64,000 nt of DNA from Clostridia bacterium UC5.1-1D2 (GTDB lineage Bacteria > Bacillota > Clostridia > Lachnospirales > Lachnospiraceae). Under the pieces are notes generated by a model. The model worked only from the letters and a program-made list of their open reading frames with translations, had not been told where the DNA came from and did no database searches. The stretch covers positions 1 to 64,000 of the forward strand of contig BBZN01000004.1 of the NCBI GenBank assembly GCA_001304855.1, read 5' to 3'. Positions 18,687 to 31,400 of the stretch are shown here, piece after piece (within the stretch, counting starts at the first letter, position 1; each line of letters opens with the position of its first letter). The position numbers were made by a program, and so were the translations under genes.

Positions 18687-19968
18687 ATGACATTGGTTGT
18701 ATTTTTGGCATCACTGGTTGGGTCGATGGCCATAGGTCTGCCCATCTGTTTTTCACTTTTTATTCAGCGGCGTCTGCATGATGCTGTTTATGAACGGATT
18801 TAATTCCCAGATTTTGTCACAAAATCTGTTTTCAGGTGCCGATTCGTTTTCCATGATGGCAGTTCCCTTCTTTATACTGGCAGGGGAATTTATGAACCGG
18901 GGAGGCATCACCAAACGGATTGTAAATGCTGCCAATGCAATGGTAGGACATGTCAGAGGCGGGTTGGGCTATGTATCTATACTGGCAATTCTTCTGTTTG
19001 CCAGTATGGTGGGCTCTGCGGTAGCGTCCACGGCAGCGCTGGGTGCAATTCTTATTCCCATGATGGTACGGGCAGGCTATAACCGGGATAAGAGCACAGG
19101 CCTGATTGCCGCGGGAAATATTTTATCCCCCATTATGCCTCCTTCCGTACCGATGATTATTTTCGGAGTACAGGCGGGCGTTTCCGTAACCAGTCTGTTT
19201 ATGGCTGGCATTGCACCGGCTGTGTACCTGTCCGCCTCGCTCTGCATTCTCTGGTTTTTTGTGGCAAAGAAGGATAATCTCCCCACGGCTCCCAGGCAGA
19301 GCAAAAGGGAGGTTGTAAAGTCTCTCATAGAAGGGTTTTGGGCATTGCTTCTCCCTGTTATTATTCTGGTAGGGTTGAGAAGCGGTAAGTTTACACCTAC
19401 AGAGGCAGGCGTTATCACTGCCATATATGCACTGATCATAGGACTTTTGGTATACCGGGAACTGAAGATTACAATGCTGATGGACTGTCTGGTATCGGCT
19501 GCTAAATCCTCCTCAGTCATTATGTTTCTGGCTGCGGCAGCATGGTTTCTTCCTGGCTGATGACAGTGGGAAATATCCTCCATTGTGACGGGAATTCTGG
19601 CGCCTTTTATCGCTCATCCCACTCTTTTGATGCTGGTTATCTGCGGTATTGTGCTTATGGTGGGAACATCCATGGACGTGACGCCCACGATTATGATCTT
19701 GACTCCTGTGCTGCTGCCGGCCGTAAAGGCGGCGGGCATTGATATTGTGTATTTCGGAGTCGTATTCATCTTGAATACGGTGCTGGGGCTGCTGACGCCT
19801 CCTGTGGGAACCGTTCTGAATGTGGCCTGCAGCGCGGGAAAGATCAACATGGAGCGGATAGTGAAGGCCGTTTGGCCCTTCCTGCTGGCAGAGGTTATTA
19901 TATTGCTGCTGATGATACTGTTCCCGCCATTGGTAACTGCGCCTGCGGCATTTTTCCTGGGTAAATAG
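18687..19968 (+). CDS. TRAP transporter large permease (DctM family); indels
   Basis: About 427 residues and roughly twelve spans: the ion-coupled transport channel. Family motifs are MMAVPFFILAGEFMNRGGI, GAILIPMMVRAGY and LNTVLGLLTPPVGTVLNVA. ATG 18687 begins MTLVVFLASLVGSMA. Frame breaks lie near 18768 (one T gained), near 19540 (one C lost at AAAMVSSW) and near 19576 (two bases lost, or one gained). All three repairs restore family sequence. Confidence 0.9.
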
Positions 19969-20002
19969 TGAAAGAACAGATGTTATATGAGGAGAAAGAA
20001 AT

Positions 20003-21612
20003 ATGAAACTGACGTTGGAAGGAATTAAGGACAGAAAATCTTGGAAGGCGGCCGGAATCGGCCTTCCTTCCTATGATGTAGAAGCTGCTGCGGTAAAAAC
20101 CCGAAACGCCCCGGTATGGATTCATTTCGGAGCGGGAAATATTTTCCGCATCTTTATCGGAGGGATAGCCCACAGCCTTATGGAGCAAGGAGCGGCCGAC
20201 AGGGGGATTGTCTGCGCAGAAACCTTTGATTTTGATGTGGTGGACAAGATTTACAGACCTTATGACAATCTGGTTCTGGGCGTTACCTTGAATGCCGACG
20301 GCTCCACAGATAAGAAGGTTATAGCTCTTTGGCGGAGGCTCTCAAAGCCAGGGCAGGGGAATCCGGGGATTGGGCCAGACTGAAGGATATTTTCCGAAGG
20401 CCCGGGCTTCAGATTCTTTCGTTCACCATCACAGAGAAAGGATATGCGCTTAAAGGCGCAGACGGGGCGTATTATCCCTTTGTCCTGTCTGATATAGAAC
20501 ATGGACCGGAGGAGGCTTCCTCTGTTATGGCAGTTGTGTGCAGCCTTTTAAATGAGCGCTATAAAGCCGGGGCGGGGCCTCTGGCAGTTGTTTCTATGGA
20601 TAATTGCTCCCGCAATGGGGAGAAGCTTCAAAATTCCATCCTCACTATAGCAAGGGAGTGGAACCGGAAGGGATATGTGGAGAAGGGATTCATAAACTAT
20701 CTTTCCGATGAGCGGCAGGTTTCCTTTCCCTGGTCCATGATTGATAAGATTACGCCGCGCCCGGCAGCTTCTGTCTGGGAAGAACTGGAGCGGGCGGGGG
20801 TGGAGGATATGTCCCCGGTTGTTACCTCCGAAAAAACCTATATTGCCCCCTTTGTAAATGCCGAGGGCCCCCAGTATCTGGTGATTGAGGATAAATTTCC
20901 CAATGGAAGGCCGCCCCTGGAGAGGGCCGGAGTGTACATGACGGACAGGGATACTGTGAACAAGGTGGAGCGGATGAAGGTGACAACCTGTTTGAATCCT
21001 CTGCATACGGCATTGGCCGTGTACGGCTGTGTGCTGGGTTATACCCTGATTGCAGACGAGATGAAAGATGGTGAGCTGAGAAAGCTGGCATACGAGATCG
21101 GCCCGGTGGAGGGCATGCCTGTGGTTACGGATCCCGGCATCCTTTCCCCGGCAGAGTTTGTAAACGAGGTTATTAATATAAGAATTCCCAACCCCTTTAT
21201 GCCGGACACCCCTCAGAGAATCGCCACGGATACCTCACAGAAGGTGGGCATACGATATGGGGAGACCATTAAGGCATATGTGGCTGCTTACGGGGACGGC
21301 AGAAAACTGAAAGGGATTCCCCTTGCCATTGCCGGTTGGTGCAGGTATCTTCTGGGAGTGGATGATGCTGGAAAACGGTTTGAACTGTCTCCGGATCCGA
21401 TGGCCGCTGAACTGAAGGCATTATTGGAGGGAATCCAGGTTGGCAGGCCGGAGACATACAAGGGCCAGCTGAAGGGCATTCTGTCTAACGCAAATATTTT
21501 CGGAATGGATCTTTATGATGCTGGAATCGGAGGCCTTATTGAGGCAATGTTTCTGGAAGAGATTGCAGGTCCCGGGGCTGTGAGGGCGGTTCTGAAAAAA
21601 TATCTGGATTGA
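20003..21612 (+). CDS. Mannitol dehydrogenase family oxidoreductase (fructuronate reductase-like); one indel
   Basis: About 536 residues. The N-terminal NAD-binding segment is APVWIHFGAGNIFRIFIGGI. The polyol long-chain dehydrogenase motif K-x5-N-x2-H is present as KVTTCLNPLH, giving the catalytic Lys. Relatives include UxuB (mannonate/fructuronate) and mannitol or tagaturonate enzymes; this one is longer than UxuB, so the exact substrate is open. The frame breaks near 20328 (GG to G); repair gives VIGSLAEALKARAG. It lies 34 bp after dctM, so import and oxidation of a sugar acid are probably co-expressed. Confidence 0.88.
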
Positions 21613-21636
21613 CGGGAGAAGTTAAATAAGAGAATC

Positions 21637-21682
21637 AAAACGCTGTATCACACCGGTTCTGAAGTGGGATACGGCGTTTTTT
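21637..21682 (+). terminator. Intrinsic terminator of the TRAP operon
   Basis: AAAACGCTGTATC pairs with GATACGGCGTTTT (one G-T pair), followed by TT. It closes the sugar-acid operon. Confidence 0.85.
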
Positions 21683-22190
21683 ATAGTGAGGTATGAAGGG
21701 TATAAAATACCGGAGTTTGGAAGGCCCTATAAAAAGGGAGGGGCCGGTCGGGATTTCTCCCGCCGGCCGAGTATTATGAAAAAAAGTCTTATAAGCATTA
21801 GTTCTCTATACAAATAAGTATATCTGTTAAATGTGAGCAATTTATATCTTAAATGTGAACGGTTTGTAAGTAGTTTGTGAAGGATTTAGTCACGAATCCC
21901 TTATTTCTGCAGAAAAGTGGCTGAAACCCTACAGAATTTTGCTGTTGTGGAATATGCGGCGTATGAATAACCTGCCAATCTGTGTAAAATAACATAAGAA
22001 AAAGATGAATTACAAACAAGTGGCTCACATACAATGAAACATCCTTGTGCTTGTAAAATCCTTCTCCCTGCTATATAATTTATTAAATGATTCCTCCGGC
22101 AGCCGCTTTTCCTTCAAAAGAAGCCGCTGGAAAAGCAGAGGACGAGGGTATAAAGCTAATTGTACTTTTATGATAGGGAGTGTCGAACAG
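21683..22190. other. Gene-free stretch with a hairpin and direct repeats
   Basis: It holds a GC-rich hairpin (GGCCGG ... CCGGCC near 21744-21770) and a direct repeat TTAAATGTGA at 21827-21836 and 21849-21858. The 22-bp phase, two helical turns, suggests a regulator site. A TATAAT-like box near 22073 may serve acyP. No coding signal is seen. Confidence 0.4.
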
Positions 22191-22463
22191 ATGGAAAAGG
22201 TCAGAAAGCACATAAGATTCGGCGGACGTGTCCAGGGGGTGGGATTTCGCTATACAGCCTGCTGCCTGGCCCGGTCCCTGGGACTTACAGGATGGGTAAA
22301 AAACCTTTGGGACGGCGATGTGGAAATGGAAGTCCAGGGCAGCCCCGAGGCGGTGGGTAAGCTGATCGAAGGTTTGAACCGGGGCCGCTTTATACGGATT
22401 GAATCTATGGATACTGAGGATATACCTATAATTAAGGAGGGCAGTTTCCGGGAAATTTATTGA
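22191..22463 (+). CDS. acyP: Acylphosphatase
   Basis: A 90-residue acylphosphatase that hydrolyses carboxyl-phosphate bonds such as acetyl phosphate. The phosphate-binding loop GRVQGVGFR contains the catalytic Arg, and GWVKN contains the catalytic Asn. The start at 22191 gives the normal size. The YihY gene follows after 27 bp. Confidence 0.95.
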   Translation: MEKVRKHIRFGGRVQGVGFRYTACCLARSLGLTGWVKNLWDGDVEMEVQGSPEAVGKLIEGLNRGRFIRIESMDTEDIPIIKEGSFREIY

Positions 22464-22490
22464 CAGAAATCGGCATGCAAGGGAGATATT

Positions 22491-23334
22491 ATGTGGGGGT
22501 TAATTGTTGAGGGAAAGAAGATATATGATAAATTTGCAGAGGATGAGATGACGGTTTATGCAGCCCAGGTATCATTTTTTATCATTCTGTCTGTGGTTCC
22601 TTTTATCATGCTTCTGCTTACCGCTGTACAAATGATACCCAGCGTCAGCAATGCCAGGTTTACGGAGCTGATTGTGGGGCTGGTGCCTGTGGATTACAAG
22701 TCGCTGGCCTTCCGTCTGGTCAACGACCTGTCCTTAAAATCGCCGGCTACCATGATTTCCGTCACTGCAATTACGGCTCTGTGGTCTGCAGGGCGGGGAA
22801 TGTTCAGCGTGGCCAGGGGGCTTAACCGTGTGAACGGCCACGGAGAGAAGCGGTGGTATGTGATCAACCGCCTTATCTGCTCAGGATATACCGTTGTTTT
22901 TGTGCTTGTCTGTATTTTGTCCCTGGGCCTTCTGGTGTTTGGAGACATGATTCAGAATTTTATGCTGAAACGTTTTCCTATCGTTGCGGAGGTGACTACT
23001 CATATCATCAGTTTCAGGGCCTGTGGTCCCTGATGATTCTCATGGTGTTTTTCCTTGGAATCTATACCTTCGTGCCCGATAAGAAGCTGCAGATGCGAAA
23101 ACAGGTGCCGGGCGCTGTGTTTTCAACTGTGGGATGGATGGGATTTTCCTTCGCGTTTTCCCTGTATTTTAATCATATAGGGGAAAGAACTATTCCTATA
23201 TGTATGGGAGCCTGGCTGCCATCGTGCTTCTGCTGCTGTGGCTCTATATGTGCATATGCATATTGTTTCTGGGAGCGGAGATTAATTATTACTGGGAGGA
23301 ATCCAGGGAACGGATTTTTAAGAGGAGCGTGTGA
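22491..23334 (+). CDS. YihY/BrkB family inner membrane protein; two indels
   Basis: About 281 residues with six spans and the family pattern AEDEMTVYAAQVSFFIILSV near the N-terminus and TALWSAGRGMFSVARGLNRV in the middle. The function of the family is unsettled. Frame breaks lie near 23020 (net shift restoring FRALWSLMIL) and near 23190 (net shift restoring NYSYMYGSLAAIVLLL). The repaired protein ends RIFKRSV at 23334. Confidence 0.85.
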
Positions 23335-23391
23335 AGAAACGGAGCCGCCTTTTGGGAGGCGCTCATAAGACATCATAGGAAGGTTTTCGGG

Positions 23392-23421
23392 AAACGGCGT
23401 AGCTTACGGGCTATGCCGTTT
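23392..23421 (+). terminator. Hairpin terminator after the YihY gene
   Basis: AAACGGCGTAG pairs with CTATGCCGTTT around CTTACGGG, followed by CTCCGTTTT. Confidence 0.7.
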
Positions 23422-23555
23422 CTCCGTTTTGCAGGTCATAGACCAAGGACGCAGGAGTAATTCCATACCAAACGTTTGCTGCACGTAATAGGAACCGGGC
23501 CGGAGGAATAGAATAGATTGAACTATATGCGCGGGGACGGAACCGAAGGAGTGCG

Positions 23556-25290
23556 ATGGACGATCAAAAACTGGAGAATCTGCTGAATCTTGCTTTAAGC
23601 GCTACGGAAGAAGAACGGCTTAAGTCGGAAAATCTGAATATAGGCTATAACCCGGAGGCCAGGACCTGGGAGCTGATTGTGCGGCATTCCGGCAGTCTGG
23701 AAGGGCTCAGAACCCTGGGTATCCAGGTGGATGAACTGCTGAACGGCTATGGGGTGCTGGTAGTTCCCGAAAACCTCATAGACGCCCTCAGCTCTTTAAA
23801 CCAGATAGAATACGTAGAAAAACCCAAGCGTCTCTTTTTGCCAGCAATGGGGCCAGAGCAGCTTCCTGCCTTTCGGCGGTGCAGCCTGGGCCGGGAGGCG
23901 CAGGCGGTGTTATAAACGGCCTGAGAGCGGGACTTACAGGCCAGGGGGTGCTGGTGGCTGTGATTGACTCAGGGATCGATTACTTTCATGAGGACTTCAG
24001 AAATGAGGACGGAACCACCCGGATCCTGCTGCTTCTGGATCAGGACAGAGACCGTGTATACAGTTCGGAGGAGATCAACGAAGCCTTAAAGGCGTCCTCC
24101 AGGGCGGAGGCCCTGGAATTAGTCCCGTCTGTGGATTTAAGCGGTCACGGAACAGCCGTTGCGGCCATTGCAGCGGGAAACGGCAGGGAAGGGAGAGGCG
24201 TTTACCGCGGGGTTGCCTATGAAAGCCGCCTCCTGGTGGTAAAACTGGGCACGCCGCTGACCGATAACTTTCCCAGGACGACCCAGCTTATGAAGGCCCT
24301 GGACTTTGTGGTAAGACAGGCCCAGGCCCTGGGGCTTCCGGTGGCTGTAAATCTGAGTTTCGGCAATACATATGGCTCCCATGACGGAACCAGCCTGCTG
24401 GAAACCTTCATGAATGACATATCCAACTATGGCCGCAGCGTTCTGGTAGCGGGAACGGGCAACGAAGGGGCAGGGGCAGGGCACACCGGAGGCCGGTTAG
24501 TGATGGGGCAGGAGACAAATGTGGAGCTGTCTGTAGCGCCCTTTGAAACCGGGATGGGAGTTCAGCTCTGGAAATCCTATGTAGACGGATTCTCCATCCG
24601 TCTGGTGACGCCCTCCGGCGATATCATCGGGCCCATCGACAGCAGGCTGGGCCCCAGACCCTTGTCTACGGAGGAACACGGATTCTGGTCTATTATGGAA
24701 AACCCAGTCCCTACAGCAGCGCCCAGGAGGTGTATTTTGATTTTATACCTGCTGCAGACTACCTGGACAGCGGCATCTGGACGTTTCGACTGACGCCGGA
24801 GCGGATTGTCACAGGCCGGTATGATATGTGGCTGCCTTCCAGGGGGATCTTAAATCCCTCCACCCGCTTCCTCCAGGCTGTGCCCGAGACTACGCTTACG
24901 ATTCCCTCCACGGCAGCCAATGTGATCTCTGTGGGAGCCTATAATGATTCTTACAGGGCTTATGCAGATTTTTCCGGCAGAGGTTTTACCCGCCAGACCC
25001 GCCAGGTTAAGCCGGATTTGGCTGCTCCCGGCGTGGATATTATTACAGCCAGACGGGGCGGCGGATATGAAGCGGTCACAGGCACCTCCTTTGCGGCCCC
25101 CTTTGTCACAGGCAGCGCAGCCCTCCTGATGCAGTGGGGCATAGTGGAGGGGAATGACCGCTTTCTGTACGGGGAGAAGGTAAAAGCATATCTCCAGAGA
25201 GGCGCCGCACACCTGCCGGGATACGAGGTCTGGCCCAACCCCCAGCTGGGGTATGGGGCGCTGTGTGTGAGACAAAGCTTACCGGTATGA
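23556..25290 (+). CDS. S8 family subtilisin-like serine peptidase, no signal peptide; two indels
   Basis: About 577 residues. The N-terminal 100 residues look like a propeptide/inhibitor domain. The complete triad follows: Asp in VAVIDSGIDY, His in DLSGHGTAVA and Ser in VTGTSFAAPFVTG. Between His and Ser lies a long insertion of the kind seen in clostridial Csp-type proteases. No signal peptide is visible, so it may act in the cytosol or be packed in spores (Csp proteases act in germination); this is inference. Frame breaks lie near 23838 (one T lost) and near 24657 (one C lost). It ends about 200 bp before the polyketide synthase. Confidence 0.9.
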
Positions 25291-25377
25291 ATTTTGAATT
25301 CAGGAGATTCCAGGGGAAAATTTCGGAATAGTTGTATCATTCGGAGATTTTGTCTCAAAAAAGTTTGCGGCATTAAC

Positions 25378-25407
25378 TTGACAGCGGAGGGGGAATTATG
25401 GAATAAT
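25378..25407 (+). promoter_or_regulatory. Candidate promoter of the polyketide synthase
   Basis: TTGACA at 25378-25383 and AATAAT at 25402-25407 are 18 nt apart, about 90 bp before the synthase start. No terminator separates it from the protease gene, so read-through is also possible. Confidence 0.5.
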
Positions 25408-25497
25408 AGTGCAAGATCAGTAACGGCGATTCCCACATCGACGATGGCATCAAAAAATACGATTAAACCATACAAAAGAAAAGGGGAACCACAGATT

Positions 25498-28400
25498 ATG
25501 AAGAATTTAGATATTGCAATTATTGGAATGAGCGGGATATTTCCGGAGGCGGAAACCATAAGTGAATACTGGAACAATTTGAGAGAAGGAAAGATTAGTA
25601 TTTCCAATATACCGGAGGACCGTTGGGAACAATCTAAATTTGCATCTGATATTTTTAAGGAAGAATTTAAGATTTATTGCAATACCGGCGGATTTATAGC
25701 GGATAACAAACGGTTTGATTATGAATATTTTAATATGTCCAGGGAGGAGGCTGTTATTCTTGACCCTCAGCAGCGCATTATGCTGCAGCTAACGAAAAAA
25801 TTATTTGATCATGCCGGTTACTCAAAGAAGGATTATTATGGAAAAAATATTGCCGTGTATATGGGCGCAAGCCTAAGCGCCTCCAATGAATTGCATGCAA
25901 TGTATAACCGGTTTTTCCAACTGGATAAGGGGCTGCGGGAGAAAATGTTTGAAAAGTTTGGTTATCCAAGCTGGCATAGTAATTATTTATCAGATTCTAT
26001 CACAAATCTGATTGCCGGCAGAATATCTCACGAGTTTAATCTCACAGGTCCCAGTATGGTAATTGATACCGCGTGCTCCTCGTCCCTGACGGCCTTGCAT
26101 CATGCCTGTCAGCTGTTAAAATTAGAAGAGTGTGATATGGCGATTGCAGGAGGCGTTTATCTGCATAATACGCCTACTGCAATTATGGGCTTTTGTGCTG
26201 CGGGAGCATTGTCCCCGTCAGGCAATTTGAGGGCCTTCGACGAGAGGGCGGATGGATTTGTGCCTGGAGAGGCGGCAGGCTTGGTTCTCTTAAAACGTCT
26301 GGAGGATGCTCAAAAAGACCAGGATTATATCCATGGGGTTATCCGGGGCAGCGTGATCAACAACGATGGCCATACGTTAGGCATTATGGCTCCCAATCCT
26401 AACAGGCAGAGAAGCGTCATAACAGAGTTTTATAACAATTCTGAGATTTCTCCCAGTGATATACAGTATATGGAGGCACACGGAACAGGAACAAAAATCG
26501 GCGATCTTAGCGAAGTGAATTCTTTAACGCAAGTATTTAATGAATGGAAGGTTCAAAAACAGTCGGTTGCTCTGGGCAGCGTAAAATCCAATATCGGACA
26601 TTCAATCAGCGCCTCGGGGATTGTCAGCCTGATTAAAATTTTTGGCATGATGAAAAGAAAAAACAATCTATAAACAGGCCAATTATGAAAGGCCTAATCC
26701 CAGGCTGCGGATAGAAGATTCCTCATTTTATATTCCATCTGAGAATAATAAGCTGCATGAGTTCAGGTATGCGGCAATTAATTCATTTGGCTTTGGAGGA
26801 ACAAATGCACATGTGATTCTGGAAAATGGTGAAGCGTATAATAAAAAGGCAGAGAGCAAATCGTTATCCTGCTACCCATTGTTCATCGGCGCACATAATA
26901 AGCAGTGCCTGGAAAAAAAGAAAAATGCAGATTTTGGACGCGATGAAAGCTTCAAATATCCATGATGTGATTCTGACTGCAAACAAGATCGGCAGGGAAG
27001 AAACCTATATCCTTCCCCTCATTGTAAAGGCTTCCGGTCTTACTGAGGAAAAAGCGGCAGTCTGTCAACGCGCGGATAAAAAGACCATACTGTTGTTTAC
27101 CGGTCAGGGTTCCCAGTATTTGGGGATGGCAAGGGCTATTTATGACAGTATCCCGGTGTTCCGGGAAAAAATGGATTACTGCAGCCGGCTTTTTGAGAAA
27201 GAATTAGGCGTTAATTTAATAAAGCTTTTGTATGATTATGAAAAAGACATCGTTGCCACGGAACGTGCCCAGGCAATTATCTTTAGTGTGGGATATTCTC
27301 TTGGCAGCATGCTTTTGGAAGCCGGGCTGACTCCGATGGCTATGATTGGACATAGCATTGGAGAATGGATTGCAGCGGCATTAGCAGAGGCCGTTACTTT
27401 GGAAGAGGCTGTCAGGATTGTAGCTCTGCGCGGAACGATTATGTCTAAATATAATGGTAAAGGCGGGATGACAGCAGTATTTTCGGTCTGCGGGAAATTG
27501 GATTCAATTGTGAAAAAGTGCGGCGTTTTTTATTCGGCATTTAATATCAGCCATGTGGTTGTGGGCGGGGAGCATGAAAAGCTTGAAGTGTTTATGCAGG
27601 AGCTTCAGAAGCAGAATATTATGTTCAGAAAGCTTTCGGTTGCAGCAGCCTTCCATACGCCGGTGTTCCGGGAGGCTGCAAAAGAATTTGAAAAATGTTT
27701 GGAAGGGGTAACTTTTCAGAAACCTAAGATTCAAATCATCGGCAATGTAACGGGCAGGCCCATTGATGAATATACGAAGGAGTATTGGGCCGAACACCTT
27801 ATCCGGCCAGTCCGCTTTGAAGAATGTGTGGATACGGCCATGGGACAAAAAGCCGAAGCGGCCATTGAATGCGGCGGGAATACGGCGTTACTTAATATGA
27901 TTGGCTCAAAATATCCCGCAATCTGTGGAACAGGGTTTTTAACACCGAAGGATGACAGCGGGGAAGCATTCTGTAACGGCCTCATCGAAACAACAAAGAA
28001 CAGTAAAAGCTTTGCAATGGAAAAATGCTATGCAGGAGTTGCGTTTAACCATGTGGATTTGCCGGAATATCCATTTGCCGGAATGAGGGATTCGCTGTTC
28101 AAGGAATACACCTGTAAGCTCAGCCATCAATGGGCGTGGAAGGCCGTTAAACCGGAAGAAACCGTGGTATATAACCAACCCGTCAAAGAGATGGATATAT
28201 GGCAGGATCATTGGCACAAGACGGAAGATATTGTCCCAATAAGATATGAAATTCCTCGTATTTCTGAGGCCGGAGAGGAACCTGCGGATTGGTTCTATGA
28301 GCATGCCCAGGCATTTCTGAAGAAACTAAAACAGCATAAGGATACGAGGTTTGCACTGACAATTATAGCAGATGCAGCAAGCGGTGAAGCATATAATTCA

Positions 28401-31400
28401 GCCATTCAGAATTCGGTTGCTGTATTTATGATGTCATTGGTTCAGCAGATAAGAAATGTGGAAGGATGCGTTGTATTTACCAGTCCGGGGGGGTTGGGGG
28501 AAGCAAATTTATTTGGCAGGGATTTATGGCTGAAGTATGATGGAACCAACTGGACAAAGAGAGTCGTAGAAGAAGTTTGTGAAAGGGACGCGGAACAGAC
28601 CATTAAGTTAGAGAAGCAGACTATATTAATTACCGGCGGCAATGGGAATCTGGGAAAAAAAGTCTGTGAGTACCTGTTAAAAGAGACGGATTGCAATATT
28701 GTGATTCTGGGAAGGAAAGAAAAAATAAACAATAAGGAACCAAGAATTAATTATATTGCTTGTGATATTACAGAGCGTGATCAGGTGCTCAGAGCCAGAA
28801 ACGTTATCCAACAGAAGATAGGAAAGGTAGATATTATTTTTCACTTTGCCGGAGTCGTAAACGAACATGGAATATGTACTCTTGAGAGCAGCTTTGAAGA
28901 GATGAGGCCTGTGCTGGCTCCAAAAGTTGCAGGAACACTTAACATAGATTCGGTATGGAAGGACGATGAGCTGGAGCTGCTGGTTTTGCTTTCCTCAATA
29001 TCGGCAACGGATACAAAGTGGGCCAAGGGATTAGCCGATTATGCAGCCGCTAACGGATTCCTAAATGGATTTGCAGAATGCTCACATAAGAAGGCGCTGG
29101 CATTGAACTACGCATTAATGGACGCCGGGCAGGGGATAGATAAAAACTTTGATAAGGATGTCAGGGAACATATTCTGCACAATAACCAGCTTGCCCCCTT
29201 AGATATGGAGCAGGTGATCCATACATTTTTTCCTGTCTGAGTCACTACACAGTTAACAAATCGATCCACATATATGAAGGGATTAACAATCCAACAGATA
29301 CTTTGGCGGAAACAGTGGAACCTCATGTTATACAGGAACAGATTCCGGAACATACAGCAGCGGAAGCAACGCGCATGGAAAAGGGTAAGCTGAAGGAGAT
29401 ATTTTACGGGATAGTCGAAAACTTTGTGGATGAGAAGATAGACTCCCACAGTGAGCAGACAAATTTTATGGAGCTGGGGGTGGATTCCCTCACAGGCATA
29501 AAAATGGTCGGAAGGCTGAAGGAAGAATTGAACGTAAACCTTTACCCAACGGTAATCTTTGAGTATCAGACGCCGGAGCAGTTGTATCAGTATGTTGCTA
29601 AACTGCTGACTATGGAAGGATTGGAGCCGAGAGAACAGAACCATCGGGGGACAGAGAAGAGGGAAGCTTCTGCAAAAAAGGAGGACAAAGTCGCTGTTGT
29701 GGGAGTTGCCCTTCGGGCCCCTGAAGTTAAAAATCTGGAAGATTTGTGGGATGTGGTGATAAACAGGAGAGTCGTTCTTTCGGAGATAACTCCGGGGCAT
29801 TTTGTGTCGTCTTCCACGGACAAGCGGTATGTGGGCGGTGAAATTAAGGAAGCATACGAGTTTGATCCCATGTTTTTCGGCATTTCTCCAACGGAAGCAA
29901 ACTGTATGGATCCACAGCAGCGAATGTTTTTAAAGGTTGCGTATGAAGCAATGCAGGATGCTTCATTGATTGCAGATGATAATAAAAAGGTCGGGGTATA
30001 TGTGGGATCCGAACAGAATACATATTTTGAACAGTTTAATAACGGCCGTTACGTAAGCCTGCTGGAGGAACAGCTGGAGCAGCCGGATGTTATTGCCAAA
30101 ATGAAAGACATCTTGGCTGCTGTCAAAATGAAGCCAGATGCGGTTGCAGGAAATAGTATGAATGAATTAGCGGCAAGAGTCAGTTATTCATTTGGGTTAA
30201 GAGGACCAAGTATGGTTGTAAATACAGCCTGTTCATCCTCGCTTGTTGCATTGTCCATAGCATATGCGGATATTAAGAACCGGAATGTGCATGCGGCAGT
30301 GGTAGGCGGCGTTAATTTGAATCTTTCGGACGCTCCTTATGTCAGTATGGATGCCCTTGGCGCCCTTTCTCCCAAACAGGCGTGCAGGCCCTTTGACGAA
30401 GCAGCCGACGGGATGATGCTTGGAGAAGCCGTAGTGTGCATTGTTTTAAAAAGCTATGAGGACGCCAAAGCCGACGGAGATTATATTTACGGCATCATTG
30501 GTGATGTGACTACGAATAATAACGGTTTTACTCAGGGAATTACAGTGCCAACGGTTGCAGGAGAGAAGGAGGTAATGGATGAATTGATTGCAAGAAACCA
30601 GGAACTTGCGTCAAACGTAAGATATATTGAAGCCCATGGCACTGCAACCCCGCTGGGAGATCCCATCGAGATTAGCAGTATACAAAAGGCGTATGAGGAT
30701 TATGTATCAGGAACGGTGTATATCGGATCCAGTAAAGGAAATTTTGGACATCCCTTAGCTGCGTCCGGTATGTTCAGCCTGGTGAAAGGACTGGCAATTT
30801 TTGCACATGATGAAATCCCTCCGGTTGCCGGTTTAGAGAATCCCAGCAGCTATGTTGCGCTGACAGACAAATTTAAGTTGGCAAGAGAACGTGTGAAAAT
30901 AACCGATGATACATATTGTATTGGGATTAATGCATTCGGCTTTGGGGGTACGAATGCTCATGTGGCGCTGGAAAAATACAAAAATTCAGAGATGCCGCCG
31001 CTTGCGTTTCCGCAGTTGGTTTGTTTTTCAGCATATAGTGAATCAATGCTGCAAAATTTCGCGGAATATATTAAAAAGCAGATAATTGAGGACGGTGAAA
31101 ACGCAGGCGGAATTCTGCGGAAGTTAAACCAGAATACAAAACAGTTTGCACATAAGGTTTCTTTTATTGCAGAAAGCGCAGCTGATTTATGCGGCAAGCT
31201 GGATGGGATTGCCGCAGGAAAAAGGGAATCCGGCATTTACCGCGGATATATTCAAAAAACGGGGGCTTCGATTGCGGTAGATGGTTCAAAAAGAGACAGC
31301 GCTTATTTGAACGATTTGGCAGACTTGTACGTCAAAGGAAATAAGCTTGATTTCAGGAATCTGTATGAAGGATTTCATAGTTCAAAGAGCCTGGTATTTT

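Noticed and set aside
20548..21006. Long antisense open frame within the mannitol-dehydrogenase family gene
   Set aside because: It is a shadow of a strongly conserved coding frame on the other strand.
22170..22190. Short match between GTGTCGAACA before acyP and the 6S-like RNA
   Set aside because: Ten bases are too few to argue for a relation and the context is different.
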